This document shows positions 43,790-55,600 of a DNA stretch of 64,000 bases, in pieces; position 1 is the stretch's first letter, and every line of letters starts with the position of its first letter. A program made the translations under genes and the position numbers. The stretch comes from Chlorops oryzae (Eukaryota; Arthropoda; Insecta; Diptera; Chloropidae). The notes beneath the pieces were generated by a model. The model saw nothing but the letters and a program-made list of their open reading frames with translations, ran no database searches and was not told the DNA's origin. The stretch covers positions 133,562,573-133,626,572 of the forward strand of contig CM035806.1 of assembly GCA_020466095.1 (NCBI GenBank). The letters are read 5' to 3'.

Positions 43790-46700
43790 CTTTTATACTC
43801 CTATTTTTGAGATATAAAAAAAGTACCTATTAAAATTTATAGTAGTTTTAAACTCTAAATTTTGAAGACTTCAAAAAGTGTTTAGTGGGTACGATTATAA
43901 ATATCACCCAAAATTTATGAGCCTTTTTAAGCTCAAGATTATGAGTGCGGAAGGAGCCATATATGTATGGCTCTAATATGTTCTCCTTCGGTATATGACT
44001 TCGAACTCTCATAGGAAGACCTTTGTACGAAGAGAAACACGCGCTGTAAGACTCTTAAAATAGTTCATCATGAGGGCTCCGACTCCAACTAGGAGTCATA
44101 TATGATTCTTTTAGGACTTAGAATGTTTTCTGGGCTAACACGTTGCAATCTCTCTTATTTATACTACTTAAAATGTTAAAATGTCGCATACTTACCAACC
44201 TCCACCCAAATTAGAACTCATCCCATTTTTCACATAGTCATAAAACTGATTTTTATTAGTTCTTATAATCACACATAAAAAGCTAGAATAATTAGATCTC
44301 AAAGTAGCCAGGGATTAGAGAATTCAAATGATGTCAGGACCTGAACATTCTAGTTCATCGGCGAACATTAATAAATAAATATTATTTTTAAAAATCTGGA
44401 CTTCTTATTTGGAAGCAACTCGTTGTACGTCTGTCGCCATGCTACAACACCCTTAAAAGTCCGCAATGTTCTTCATGGTACTCAAATTTGAATAAAACTC
44501 CATAGAGGTATAATGTGATGGTTAAACATATTGATCTCCACATATTTTTTAACGCGAAGAAAAAGACTGAAGTTTACTTACAGCTTCCAATAATTCAATC
44601 GGAACAACCGACTTATACATAAAAAAAATTTTATTTGGGTGTTGTAAGTAAAAACTCTATGACTCCTTCAACCCTGCTTACTCTTCACGAGGTCCCCGGG
44701 TGAACTTATATATATGTATGTATGTATGTAGGTACAAACACTTCTTTTGCGTTCCACTCAAAGAATTGTTTCGGTATTTAATATTATGAAGATTATTCTT
44801 TAAAAAATTGTACAGCATATATGTATATATTTTTTAAATGTCTTTTATTAATATCCATAATTTCTTATATTCGTTACACTTTATTTGTAGTATTTGTTCA
44901 AATATTTCACTTGATCGTATGGATAGAGTTTTCCTTTTGACCGCCCCCTCCCTCTCTAGACTGTTGCAATCTTCATCGGACTTTTTTAGAAAAACAGATT
45001 TAAATTCTGAATCGCCATACTTTCTCCTCTTTCGCTTAGTTTACACTACGGTCTAAGAAATTACTTCTTTTTTTTTTTTTAATTCTTTTTGTTTTTTTAA
45101 TTTCTTTTACTTCATAATATCTCTTAATAAAAACTGGCTCAAGGTAGCTCTTTTTCGAGCGGTTTAAACGAACAAGTTCTCATTTCGAAAACAATCGTTT
45201 TCATAATACACAGGCTATCGGGAAGTTCTGCATTCAGTTTCAAGTTATAGAAGTGATTAGAACCAAATGAGCGATGTCTATTATTTTTTAAGTTCTCTTC
45301 TTACAAACCGATATAACGCCCAAATGTATGCTAAGATTCACAACAAATTATATGTCACTAATTTTATTCATTGTGATCTTAACAACATAAAGTGGCTTAC
45401 TTTGACTATCTCTCCCTGTTATCTGCTCGCCACTCAACGTTTCCGTTCTTTTTCTACATCTTTCTCTTGTACATGCTTGCGTCAGGCAGCTCTTAAGTGT
45501 TGTTTTGTTTTTATACACAAAGCGAAGAAAAAAAAATTCCGTCATTAGTAGCTGGTAAAACAATTAAGGAAATCTTATACAAGTGATCTTCTCTAATAAC
45601 TTTGAGGATAAAATTTTCGCATCTTTCCGCGCTGCCGGTTATCGCAATCGATTTGAAATTGTGTTATGAAGTCGACTAGATTTTCCGTATTTTCGAAAAT
45701 GATAAACACGAAATTTTTGAAAAATTTTTATAATAAAACGTATTATGTTATTAAATTTAGTAGTTAAACTTGTCATGCACAATAAATAGGGAAACAGAAA
45801 ATATTCAAATTTAGCTTATAAATGCTAAGAATAATTGTAACAGTCCGAAATCTGTTCGTTCTTGCAGCTTTGTGTCTATTTAAGAACATCCTGAGTAAGG
45901 ATCTTACAAGTGCCAAGATTCAGTGTTACACGAGCACGCCCCATTGTTTTTACACTCAAATGTATGAAGTGATCCCACTGTGCGATGCTTCAGTTTTTTT
46001 TGTGTGAATATTGGTGTAGCATTTTCCTAAATCCAGCAATACTAAAGCACCCTTATATCGTCGGTCACTTCACAAACAATTGTTAAAACTAAATGCAACA
46101 ACAACTATAACCAGCGGCTGAGAAAGGTATGGACTAAGCTAGGACCCCGACCGTCACAGTAAAATTTTATCAAAATACGGAAAAAAAATGTATTTCGGTA
46201 TAATCGTTGTAAAGTTGAAAAATGTAAGGAGCCCATATCCCGATATAAGCCCCACGGCCGGGGCCGCATGACATTCTAATCTGCCGCTGACTGCAACACC
46301 TGCGAATGCAAGAGGACATTGTCTCAATGCATGTATATATGTACATATGCATGTTTATGTACTTTACCCTTTAAAGTTTAAACGCATCTTTATATGTATA
46401 TGTATATTTATGTATATGTAGTCATAAAATTTCATTAAAATTTTTTTACGTAGTTTTTAAGGTTAATTTTTTTCTCTCCTCTTATTGCTTCGCTGACGTG
46501 GTATTCTCGATTCTTCGCTCAGCTACGATCGATTGTTTTTCTTTCAAATCGATATATCGGGTTTGAACTCAATTAATTATTTCGTTTAATTTAAATCGCT
46601 TAACTGGTTAGTTATTTCGTTTGTTTGTTTTTTTTTTTTCGTATTTCAAAATTTAATTGATTCGGAGTTGACTACAAATATTGTATATGGGGATGTTTCA

Positions 46701-46976
46701 TCTGTTTCTGGGGATTGGGGTCTTAAAACTTTTCGCAACTCTTATCATAAACTCTATAAACTAGACTAAAGACGTGTTCACACGAGTATGCTTGTGCAGC
46801 TGTTTTTTTTTTTTTTTTTTTTTTGTATATTAAGAGTATGTTGTATATTCCTTTATGTGTAGAGACCCTCAAAAAGATGTTGAAGCGGGTCGTCGTTGGA
46901 TCTCTTTTTTGTTCTCTTTTGTTTTCTGTTTTCTGTTTTGCTTAAAATGGAAATGTAGCTTGTTCCTTAAAAACGG

Positions 46977-47015
<39 letters not shown>

Positions 47016-47050
47016 AATATTCGCGCAGGGCTTTTAAATCAATGCATCGA
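43790..47050. other. Repeat-poor AT-rich DNA, probably miple1-like 3' UTR in its upper part
   Basis: Contains homopolymer T runs (about 45069-45080 and 46804-46824) and a (TA)n tract at 46980-47012. No host ORF or complete transposon was recognised. At 43985-44130 there are short inverted phrases around GACTCCAACTAGGAGTCATA. Confidence 0.4.
46980..47012. repeat. (TA)n microsatellite
   Basis: About 33 bases of uninterrupted TA repeat, 40 bp downstream (in the gene's sense) of the proposed miple1-like stop codon. Confidence 0.9.
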
Positions 47051-47051
47051 T

Positions 47052-47242
47052 TTAGGCGCGTCCTTTGGCACGGACACCTAAGGCAAAAAACGAAAAGAGG
47101 AAACAGATAGAAAAAAGTCAAGCTTATAAGTAACGCACAAAATATGTAGAGATAAGAAAAAAGGACAAAGTAATAATTGAAAAGTACTTTTACCCTCTAA
47201 TTCCTGGCTCGGTATTTACACGGAGTTTATTCGAATAAATTC

Positions 47243-47273
<31 letters not shown>

Positions 47274-48860
47274 TTAACGCGTCACTCCCAAACAGTTAGT
47301 ATGTATTACCTCAAATATTCAGGAAATCTTTTTTTTTTTTTTTTGTAGTTTTTATGTTAAATTAATCGAAAAAAAATCCTTTACATGTTCGTGGGAAGTA
47401 ATATGCGCCCTGAGAAATAATGGGATGGAACATTTCGAGCGTACTCAAAGTGTGATTTTGAGTTTTTTCTTCCGATTTTGGCAAAAAAAATTGCGAAGCC
47501 TTACAGTGGCAAAACTGTATCAAGGAGCACCCAGATGCAGGTTTTGTGTACTCCAAGAACTTTTCCAGTTATAATTATTTTATATTTTAGGTGAAAAATT
47601 TCAAAAAATTCTCACCGGCTTGGTATCACTATAGGCCAGAAAGATTAGAAAAAGGTGAAAAAATCGGAAAAACGTTGAGAATTTTGAAATTTGTAACTAC
47701 CTACTAGATGGAGTTTTTTTTTTTGGATCAATTAGTACTACAACTACTATTTTTACAAATCTACCGTGTAAAAAGAGAGCCGAGTGTATAGGGAGTTGCT
47801 ATATTGACCAAGTTTTTTCAGCAACTGCAGTTCAAGTTTTTACATTCGAAGGCCTCAGGAATGGGGCACAGTGTAATCAAAATACATAGTTAGGTACACA
47901 TATGCCACACAGATTTTTGGAGAGTTTTTGAAATTTTTTCGTTGGGATGCACTATCCCAATGGAAGTGAAAGGGTTAAATGAATGACGACCTTAATATTT
48001 TTATTTTTTTTAAAATAAATTTTCTAATTTTTCTTTTTTTTTTTGGGCTCACCTTTATCTTTGTTTTTCCGCTGTTCCTTGGCAGTTTTATCCTTGGATT
48101 TGCCTGCTTTACAATTCTTTTTGATGACGCGTGTTGTTTCGCATGACGGATCGCTGGTCACTTTCAATTTATCGGCACGTGTCATTTGCCCAGTGGCACA
48201 TTCAGACCAGGAACCCTTTTCATAGCGACAAGCTTTTCGAGAGAGGGAAAATTTTACCAACATACATATATTCAAAACTCGGGTATACAAATGGGGAGTT
48301 ATGTAGGTATATAAGTATATGCATGTGTGTGCGTATATCTATTGCAATGGGACTTCCAATGGTATTGGCTTTTGTTACATACCTTTTTTGCACTTCTTTT
48401 GAATGGTACGGGTTTGGTCACATGCCGGGTCGCCCTTCTTTAAGGTCAGAGTTCGAGAGCGTGTATTGGTCTTAAGATCGCATTCAGTCCACGGATTCTT
48501 ATCGTATCGGCAGGAGAGACCTGTGCATCAAAAATAGAGGCGAGGACGGTTTTATTATATTTTATTATAAAAAAAAAAAACTTTTTTAAATAAAAAAAAA
48601 AAACAAAAAACGGTACACAGACGAGTTGAACAAACACACTCACCGTCGTTTTTTGTGCCGCGTTCGTTTCGTATGAGTATCTCGTGGTCATCCTCCTCCC
48701 ATATCTCACCTTGAGTTGCAGTTGTTGGTTGTGTGTGCTCGGCAACTGGTAAGGCTAATGGTGTTTCCTGCACTTCCGTTGTACCCAGCACTGAGCTAGC
48801 CAACAATGGAATCAGTACCAGACCCAGTACTCTCAACGACAGTATGTGCAATCGTTTCAT
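47052..48860 (-). CDS. miple1: Pleiotrophin/midkine-family secreted growth factor, miple1-like
   Basis: Exons proposed: 48860-48644, 48520-48383, 48232-48053 and 47077-47052, all phase-1 junctions, 186 residues, close to my recollection of Drosophila Miple1. A signal peptide (MKRLHILSLRVLGLVLIPLL) is followed by a short acidic linker. Two Cys-rich PTN modules follow, exon 2 with SCRYDKNPWTECDLKTNTRS and exon 3 with ACRYEKGSWSECATGQMTRA, and then a Lys-rich tail. Exon 2 is 138 bp in both miple genes and the intron phases agree, showing tandem duplication. The last exon (residues VRAKGRA then stop) is inferred from a donor AAAG-GTGAGC and an acceptor GTTTTTTGCCTTAG. If unspliced, the frame instead ends at 48024 after a poly-lysine run. 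Confidence 0.83.
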
Positions 48861-49628
48861 TTTGATTGAGGATTTAATTTAGAATAGACTTTCAAGAAAA
48901 CTACAAAAACAAATAGAAGAAAAGACGGAAAGACGAACAAAGAAATGAATTAAGGAAAGGGGTAAAAATTTCTAAAGTCTAAAATCTAAAATCAAAAATC
49001 TAAAAGAAAGTGTTATTATTCTTTGTTGTCCATTCAATGCGTCCCACTGGCTTGTCCAATGTCATTGCTCGAGAGTCGTCAAAAGTGCTCTCAATTTGTG
49101 AAAGAATACTTTGTGAATTCTCTGCTATTTAAAAGCCTCCTGCATTCAAATGCAGATGGGGGGCTTAGATATTCGAAGTACACTCAAAACATTTCAAGCA
49201 TCTGTAAGTATTTGCCAACAAGCTTGAAATTTCAAATTTCAGACAGAGAAATTCTACTGCACAGTAAAAAGAACAAATAAATGAAAATTAATGAAATAAA
49301 TTTGAAAATTTTTTCTGTGAATTGACTTTTACCGCTTTATACAGGATAAACGCGCAAGAGCAGTTTGTTTCCAGTTTTTGTATATCTCCTCATTTTCATT
49401 GTTGCGAGCACTGAAGATCATTCAAATGGTGAGCATTATGGGTGTTCAATAAGTGAGGTATTAAATATAATAGCTATTATTACTTTAGGTATGCAATGAA
49501 AGCAATAAAAACTTTGAATGCAAGCCTTTAAGTATGCAATGTATTTTTCTGATAATATTTTTAATAACATAATGGGACAAAGCTTTGAAGCTGGACGAGT
49601 AAAATGCTAAATTCTTAAGTCATCAATT

Positions 49629-50395
49629 AGCTTGATTTCGAATTTCCCAAAAAAATTATTGTGCTGTAATGTGCCAGTTTTCACGCCTTTCGAAAAAAAA
49701 ATCCTAAGGGATGATTTTTATAGAGGTTTTTGTCTTAAGTTACCGTAAATCTTAGCTCTAGATTTGCTAATCCACGAGCTATTGTTTCAATTCTTCGCAA
49801 AGTCCTTTTTATGGCCCTCGTTCATTATTGAAAAATATCCGGCTAACGTTGCAAAAAAAAATTCTAAAAGCATCCCTTGAGAATTTTTTTTTTCGAAACG
49901 GCACATGATAGCACAAAACTGGGCACATTACAAAATAATTTTTTTGGGAAATTCGAAAAAGTGCAAGCTAACTTGACACCAAAAAAAGGACCTGCTCATA
50001 AAAATGGCATCCCTTGAGGAATTTTTTTTTTCGAAACGGCACATGATAGCACAAACTGGGCACATTACAGCACAATAATTTTTTTGGGGAATTCGAAAAG
50101 TGCAAGCAAACTTGCACCAAAAAAAGGACCTCCTCATAAAAATGATCCTTGAGGAATTTTTTTTTTCGAAACGGCACATGATAGCACAAACTGGGCACAT
50201 TACAGCACAAAATTTTTTTTGGGAAATCGAAAAAGTGCAGCTAACTTGACACAAAAAAAAGGACTGCTCATAAAATGGCATCCCTTGAGGAATTTTTTTT
50301 CGAAACGGCACATGATAGCACAACTGGGCACATTACAGCACAATTTTTTTTTTGGAAATTCAAAAAAGTGCAAGCTAACTTGATGACATAAATTC
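49629..50395. repeat. Tandem array of about 134-bp units with one inverted unit
   Basis: Four units start near 49874, 50010, 50147 and 50281. Each reads CCTTGAGGAATTTTTTTTTT, TCGAAACGGCACATGATAGC, ACAAACTGGGCACATTACAG and then AAAGTGCAAGCTAACTTG. A diverged unit lies at 49629-49725 in the opposite orientation (AATTTCCCAAAAAAATTATT, GTGCTGTAATGTGCCAG). The ORFs on the minus strand here merely translate the repeats. Confidence 0.85.
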
Positions 50396-50999
50396 TTATA
50401 GCAAATTATAAAAGAACACGAAAACAAAGCTTGAATACTTTTCACCCCGACTAACTAGTGCCTAAATATTTTGAAAAAGTTTGCTTAAAGACAAATCTTC
50501 AATTCAAAAATATTTTCCATCCTCCATATCAGCTTATCAAAAATTCCAAATTGATCCTTTTTGCAATTTTCATTGCTTATTTTCTTTCGGGCTCAGATTT
50601 TGTTGCATTTTATAAATTTAAAGCATACTTTATGCAGTAAAAATTTTTTTCAACTCACATAAAGTTATGATTAGAGCGTGTATTTTTAAGCATTTATAAA
50701 ATTGAAGCGTACTTTATGAGGCAAAAAATTTGTTCAATTTACATTAAGTTAAGAAAGATTTTGCAAACGATTTTTCAAGCTATGTGTAAACTCTTTTCAA
50801 ATTGCTAGATTCTCCTTGATAGATTCAAAAATATCGCCTACTTATTTCAAATTATAATGACTAAAAATATTCCACGCTCTATTTGATCAAAGATTTTTGC
50901 TTCAAATTATCAAGATGCTAATAGCTAAAATTTTACACGCAATTGACTAGTTATGATTCAAATCGATTTTTTGGAGCTTTCAATAGTGGTATTCAAGCA

Positions 51000-51240
51000 G
51001 AGCAAATCGGAAATAGCTAGGTGCAAATTTACGCTGCGGAGATTTTTAACTAATTGCTTGAACGACTCTAATGCAAATGCGTGTGTCAAAATTTGCTTCG
51101 CGAAAACAGCTGTTTCAATGTTTGCCTTTGGTGAAAGACAGGAGAAGCAAAAACTTCGCGATACTTTTGCGCATACAGTAGGGTGCAAAATTTGCGAAGA
51201 GCTTGCGTGTAAACTATTTTTCATACAAAATAAGCTCTAT
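51000..51240. repeat. Dispersed repeat B, copy 2
   Basis: Contains AAAACAGCTGTTTCAATGTT, TGCCTTTGGTGAAAGA and CTATTTTTCATACAAAATAA in the same order as the minus strand at 6357-6180. ORFs crossing it on both strands are not considered genes. Confidence 0.55.
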
Positions 51241-51934
51241 GCTATTTGCTCCGACAATTTAAATAGAGCGTGTCAAATTTTAGCATTACAAATGTTGAAT
51301 ACTCACTAATATGAATATTTTTTTTTTGACATTTGGAAATGTCGATTTGAAGCTCAACTTCTGCTTAAAGCTTATTCGGAAAATGTTGACAACAGTAAGA
51401 ACAAATTTTGCCCCATAAAGTATGCTTTAAATTTATAAATCAAACAAAATCCGAGCCCTGTATTGGCTTTTGCTCGTCACTTATAAAAATACATTTTTGC
51501 CATTCATGGATAGATTTTGAAAATAATTATCTCATTGTGTTGGGTAAGAAGCCAAATTTTAATTTAAAAAAATGCAACAACAAACAAAATTATTTTGATT
51601 GCCGATGCCGATGAAAGGAAAAATTTTAGAGATTTTCTCTAAAACGCTGTATTTTTGATTTTAGGTTTAAAGGTGTACAGAATCTTATCTTCTTGACCGA
51701 TATTAAAACTTTGTAGAGAAAAGTGTTAGAGGGGTTAATTTTGTTTCATTTTAAGGATTACTTGTATTGTATGGATTACTTATTCAAATCGAATGACGCA
51801 TTGTCGACATCTGCTCGAAAAATCAGCAATACCCCCTTGAAAAAATGTTTTCTAAGACACGCTTCCGTAAAAAATTTTTTTAATAATTTTTCGTATTTAG
51901 AAGGCCAAAGTCCACTAGATTAGTGCATTTAGAT

Positions 51935-53115
51935 GTTTGTTTGTTTGTTTGTTTGTTTGTTTGTTTATATATTTGGGTAATCCTTGTGCTACAAGACGGT
52001 CTTCTTATGGGAGCACAAGTCAGATGAAGAAATTACAGTATGAGCTTATAAGAAATAAAAATTGATTATAAAAGTTTTATCTACCATTAGAATAATTCCT
52101 AATTTTGTAAAATATATAAAAAATAAAATAAAAAATAAATAAATGAATTCAGCTCAGAAATCTGTGAAGTAGCTTCTTAAATTGCTGCGTGTTGCTCAGA
52201 GTTTTGCAGTTGAAATGGGAGAGTATTCCATAGGCGTATGGAGTGCACAAAGAATTGCCTCTCGGAGGACATTGTAACGTATCGCATAGGGATTATTCGT
52301 TTGCCACGAGGAGAAATTGCGAATCTTAAACGGTTGTAAAGGTATTCAGGTTTCTTGGTGATAATAATTCGATGGAGAAGCAAAATTACCTTTAGTTTCA
52401 GAAAATTGCTGAAATGTAAGCCAAAAATTTTAACGCTAAACAAGGACATATGATCTCGACGCGAACGTTTAAGCACATATCGTGTAATATTATTAAAGAC
52501 TACGTTCAGTTTTTGGTTGCAATGGAAGTCACATTTTGAATATTGTATCTCACAGCCATAAAGTAAGGTAGGAATAATATAAGTCTTACATAAAAGAAGT
52601 CTTATTTTGAATGGCGTATATGATTGGGATAGCCACAATGCTCGAAGCATGTGATATACATACTTTAGCCATTGTAGAGAGAATGTGGTCATTCCAACTT
52701 AATGTACGATTAAAGGTTACTCCAAGGTTCTTTGCCGTGCTAACAAATTTGACAGGTTGACTGTTATGGGAAACTGATGGAATTGAAGCCAAGCTTATGA
52801 GTTTCTTCCCAATGACAAGGCACTTGGACTTGGAAGGGTTAAGAGTGAGTCGATTTCTAGTTGCCCATTCAGAAATTCGTCGAAGTTCAGAGTTAAGTTC
52901 ATCAACGCAGTCATTAAGTTGATCAGCTTTTTTGCGATAATTGAAGTTGGACATCGTCAGCATACATGTGAATTTTAGCTGTCCGAACCACATTGGGGAG
53001 ATCGTTTATTTACATATTAAACAGAAGGGGTCCAATAACAGATCCTTGAGGAACTCCTCTGACAACATCCACAGGCTCAGAGAATGTGTAATTGAAATAC
53101 ACCAGATGTGGTAGT
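51935..53115 (-). pseudogene. 3' end of a non-LTR retrotransposon with decayed reverse transcriptase
   Basis: Read on the minus strand, it contains the reverse-transcriptase blocks VPQGSVIGPLLFN (near 53060-53025), the catalytic YADD motif at 52953-52964, and SEWATRNRLTLNPSKSKCLV with TAKNLGVTF further on (52586-52860). A C-terminal segment follows (KTYIIPTLLYGCEIQYSKCD, RLWNTLP). An in-frame stop after the LLFNM block and at least one frame change show it is dead. The 3' end is followed by a (CAAA)n tail, seen as (TTTG)n at 51935-51965. 5'-truncated near 53115. The domain layout fits jockey/I-type elements; the clade is not decided. Confidence 0.8.
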
Positions 53116-53194
53116 AAAAAATGCTGGAGTCTAGTGCAATTAAATTGGTTCCTTATCTTATGTATTTCAATTCTTATTAAAAAAAATTATAAAA

Positions 53195-53560
53195 AACAAG
53201 TAAGGGTGTTATAGTCAGGCGAGCTTGACAATAAAATACCCGACACAGACGCACATGTTTAAATAATTTTTAAAACGCGCCCAAAAAACCGGACAACTAA
53301 GAAAGAATATTCTATAGACTTTTAAGGTCATAAAGGGTCCCTTATACCGACATTCGTTAAATTTCATTGCCACGCCCACTTTTCCTATTTTATTGAATTA
53401 TAATCGGAGGCTTAAATATACATACGCTGAAATTCTAAGTTTCATTGAAATATTTCGAAAAAGGCCGATTTTGGGGGCAGTTTCGGGAGTTTTGTGACAG
53501 ACCCTAATAGTGGAGGTACCCTTAATAACGGACCTATCAAAGAAATTTTTGGAGAGGATG
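53195..53560 (+). repeat. Dispersed repeat (CAAGTAAGGGTG type), copy 2
   Basis: Begins AACAAGTAAGGGTGTTATAG and matches 43765-43655 through ACGCGCCCAAAA, then continues with GGCCGATTTTGGGGGCAGTT. It follows the truncated retrotransposon by about 80 bp. Confidence 0.55.
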
Positions 53561-55364
53561 TTTATGGCTACAATGGAAAAGTACGTTAAAACTTGTTAAC
53601 AAGGCTATATTCAGAATGTTTTATTTTTGGCTTTTAATGAAAACATATTTATTCGACGCTTCATATTTTAATTAATGTTCAAATATCTTTGTTATTTTTC
53701 ACCTGATCTAGTCATATTAGGACTTGAAATATTACTTATTGAAATCCAGCCATTTATAGCAATTTATAGCCATTATAGATAGAGCGTGTATTTTTAAGCA
53801 TTTATAAATTTGAAGCATACTTTGTGGGCGGGATATTTTTTTTCTTATCACCATTTTGGAAATAAGTAGCGAGTTTGAACTTCAAGGGAATTTCCTAGCT
53901 TTGAAAAAGTCTTAAATAGGCTAAAAATCGATTTGAATCTTAACTTTATGTAAATTGAACAAATTTTTTGCCCCATAAAGTACGCTTCAATTTTATAAAT
54001 GCTTAAAAATACACGCTCTAATTATAGAAGCTTAAATGTTTTATATACATTATGTGGTATAGTAAAATATATTGAAAATCAGACAAATTTTTTAACTTCA
54101 TAAGTTTGACAGAATTCTTTCTACTTGCAACCTATAAATAAAACTCCTTAAGTTGGAGTAAACAGACAGCAAGTTTTCCATAAAAAATCAAATAAAAATT
54201 AAAAAAAATTTTTTTCAGAGTGTATTCCTGTTCTCGCAGCCCTCTGTGTCAAGAAAGCCTTTCAATAAAAAAATTTTTTTATCAAAATCAATTGTTATTT
54301 TTTTGAGATATTCACAAAAAATCCGATTATATTTTAAGAATGCAACATCATTTGTAGTGTCCTCGTAACATATCCTTCAAAGGGTTTTAATTTTCTTAAA
54401 AACATAATCCGAAATGGACTAGTGATTGAAGTAAGTATTACAAATTCGTGTTGAATTAATGAAATTTTTCATAATATGTGGTTTTTTTTATCATAAGATT
54501 GTGTCGCTTTCATCGCTTCTAACAGTTTCCAACTGTATGGTATGCAAGCCCCAGCAGATTGAAAGATGATCATATGGTTAGAGGCAATCTATTGTATGTT
54601 TAGAATTTCTTTGTATCGATAAACTACAAAAAAACAAAAAACAAAAAACAAAAAAAAACGTTTAATTGTAAGACATGCTCTATTTTGAAAATTTCTGTAG
54701 TATTTATTTTGAACTCACTGAAAATACTTTTCCAAACCGAACTTTTTTTCGGCTTTGGGATTTAATATGTACTATAAACTGTATATTGTTTTTTTCATTG
54801 TCTTTTCATTGACTTTTGATCTGGAGCAATCGGAATAAGAATTGTTTCCCATTCCGTTTACAATATACATTGTGAAAATAATTTGAAGCATACTTTTTGG
54901 GGATATGAATTAAAAGTTTTTCTTTAAGCCCCAATACCGATCCTTTAATGCCTTAATAGAAACAAATTAACTATATGTGATCTTATCAATGTCCACCTAA
55001 GCCCTTTCAATTCAATCCAAATTATCTCAGCATACTGCCATTTTTACTAAGGGAGCAGCAGGGAACATTGATATACAAACTACTAATTCCATTTTAAGTA
55101 TTTCCCAGGTGTATCTGCGTGTGTGCGTGGGTGTGTGTGTTTCGCCAGCAGAATCGCTTGTGTCACATATATACGAATTTAAGGTCAAAAGCTCCGAGCT
55201 TGTACCATTGAATAGGGATTCAAGCTTCAAGACTTCAGGAACAGAAAATCAACTTTTCTCCCCTTATTTACTGCTCCCTTCGCTTAAGTTGTTAGTGGAG
55301 TGAGTCAGTGTGCTCCCTTACTCGATAAGTATATTTACGAATTTGCCTTTTTTGAACGGGCGTA

Positions 55365-55397
<33 letters not shown>

Positions 55398-55446
55398 ACA
55401 CTGTACAGCAAACAAACTGCGTCTTGCGTGCGGGATGAATTTTTAA

Positions 55447-55477
<31 letters not shown>

Positions 55478-55600
55478 TCGATAAGTCTCGTCGTTTCAAA
55501 TGTAAATCGGGAGCCATCTTGGTGATGAAAAGTTTTGAATCATTTCGAATTTTTATTTCTTTAATTGAATTATATGTATATAAAAATTTATAGGTATGTA
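53561..55600. other. AT-rich intergenic DNA
   Basis: Short dispersed phrases such as AGAGCGTGTATTTTTAAGCATT (53782) recur inverted at 53998-54020 and direct at 50676-50697. A (GT)n tract (55372-55398) and a poly(A) run (55450-55478) are present. TAAGGGAGCA at 55048-55057 and its mirror TGCTCCCTTA at 55311-55320 may be ends of a small element. No gene recognised. Confidence 0.4.

Noticed and set aside
45267..45548. 93-codon frame with a Cys-rich C-terminus
   Set aside because: No domain, overlapped by another frame on the opposite strand, and no codon or splice support.
49928..50323. 131-codon frame that repeats CNVPSLCYHVPF-like blocks
   Set aside because: It is the translation of the 134-bp tandem array; frames shift between units and no signal suggests expression.
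49860..50395. Possible CRISPR-like array
   Set aside because: Units of about 134 bp repeat in full without unique spacers, and the genome is eukaryotic.
50953..51309. 118-codon frame resembling a conserved ORF
   Set aside because: It overlaps dispersed repeat B; the other copy at 6.2-6.4 kb does not keep the frame.
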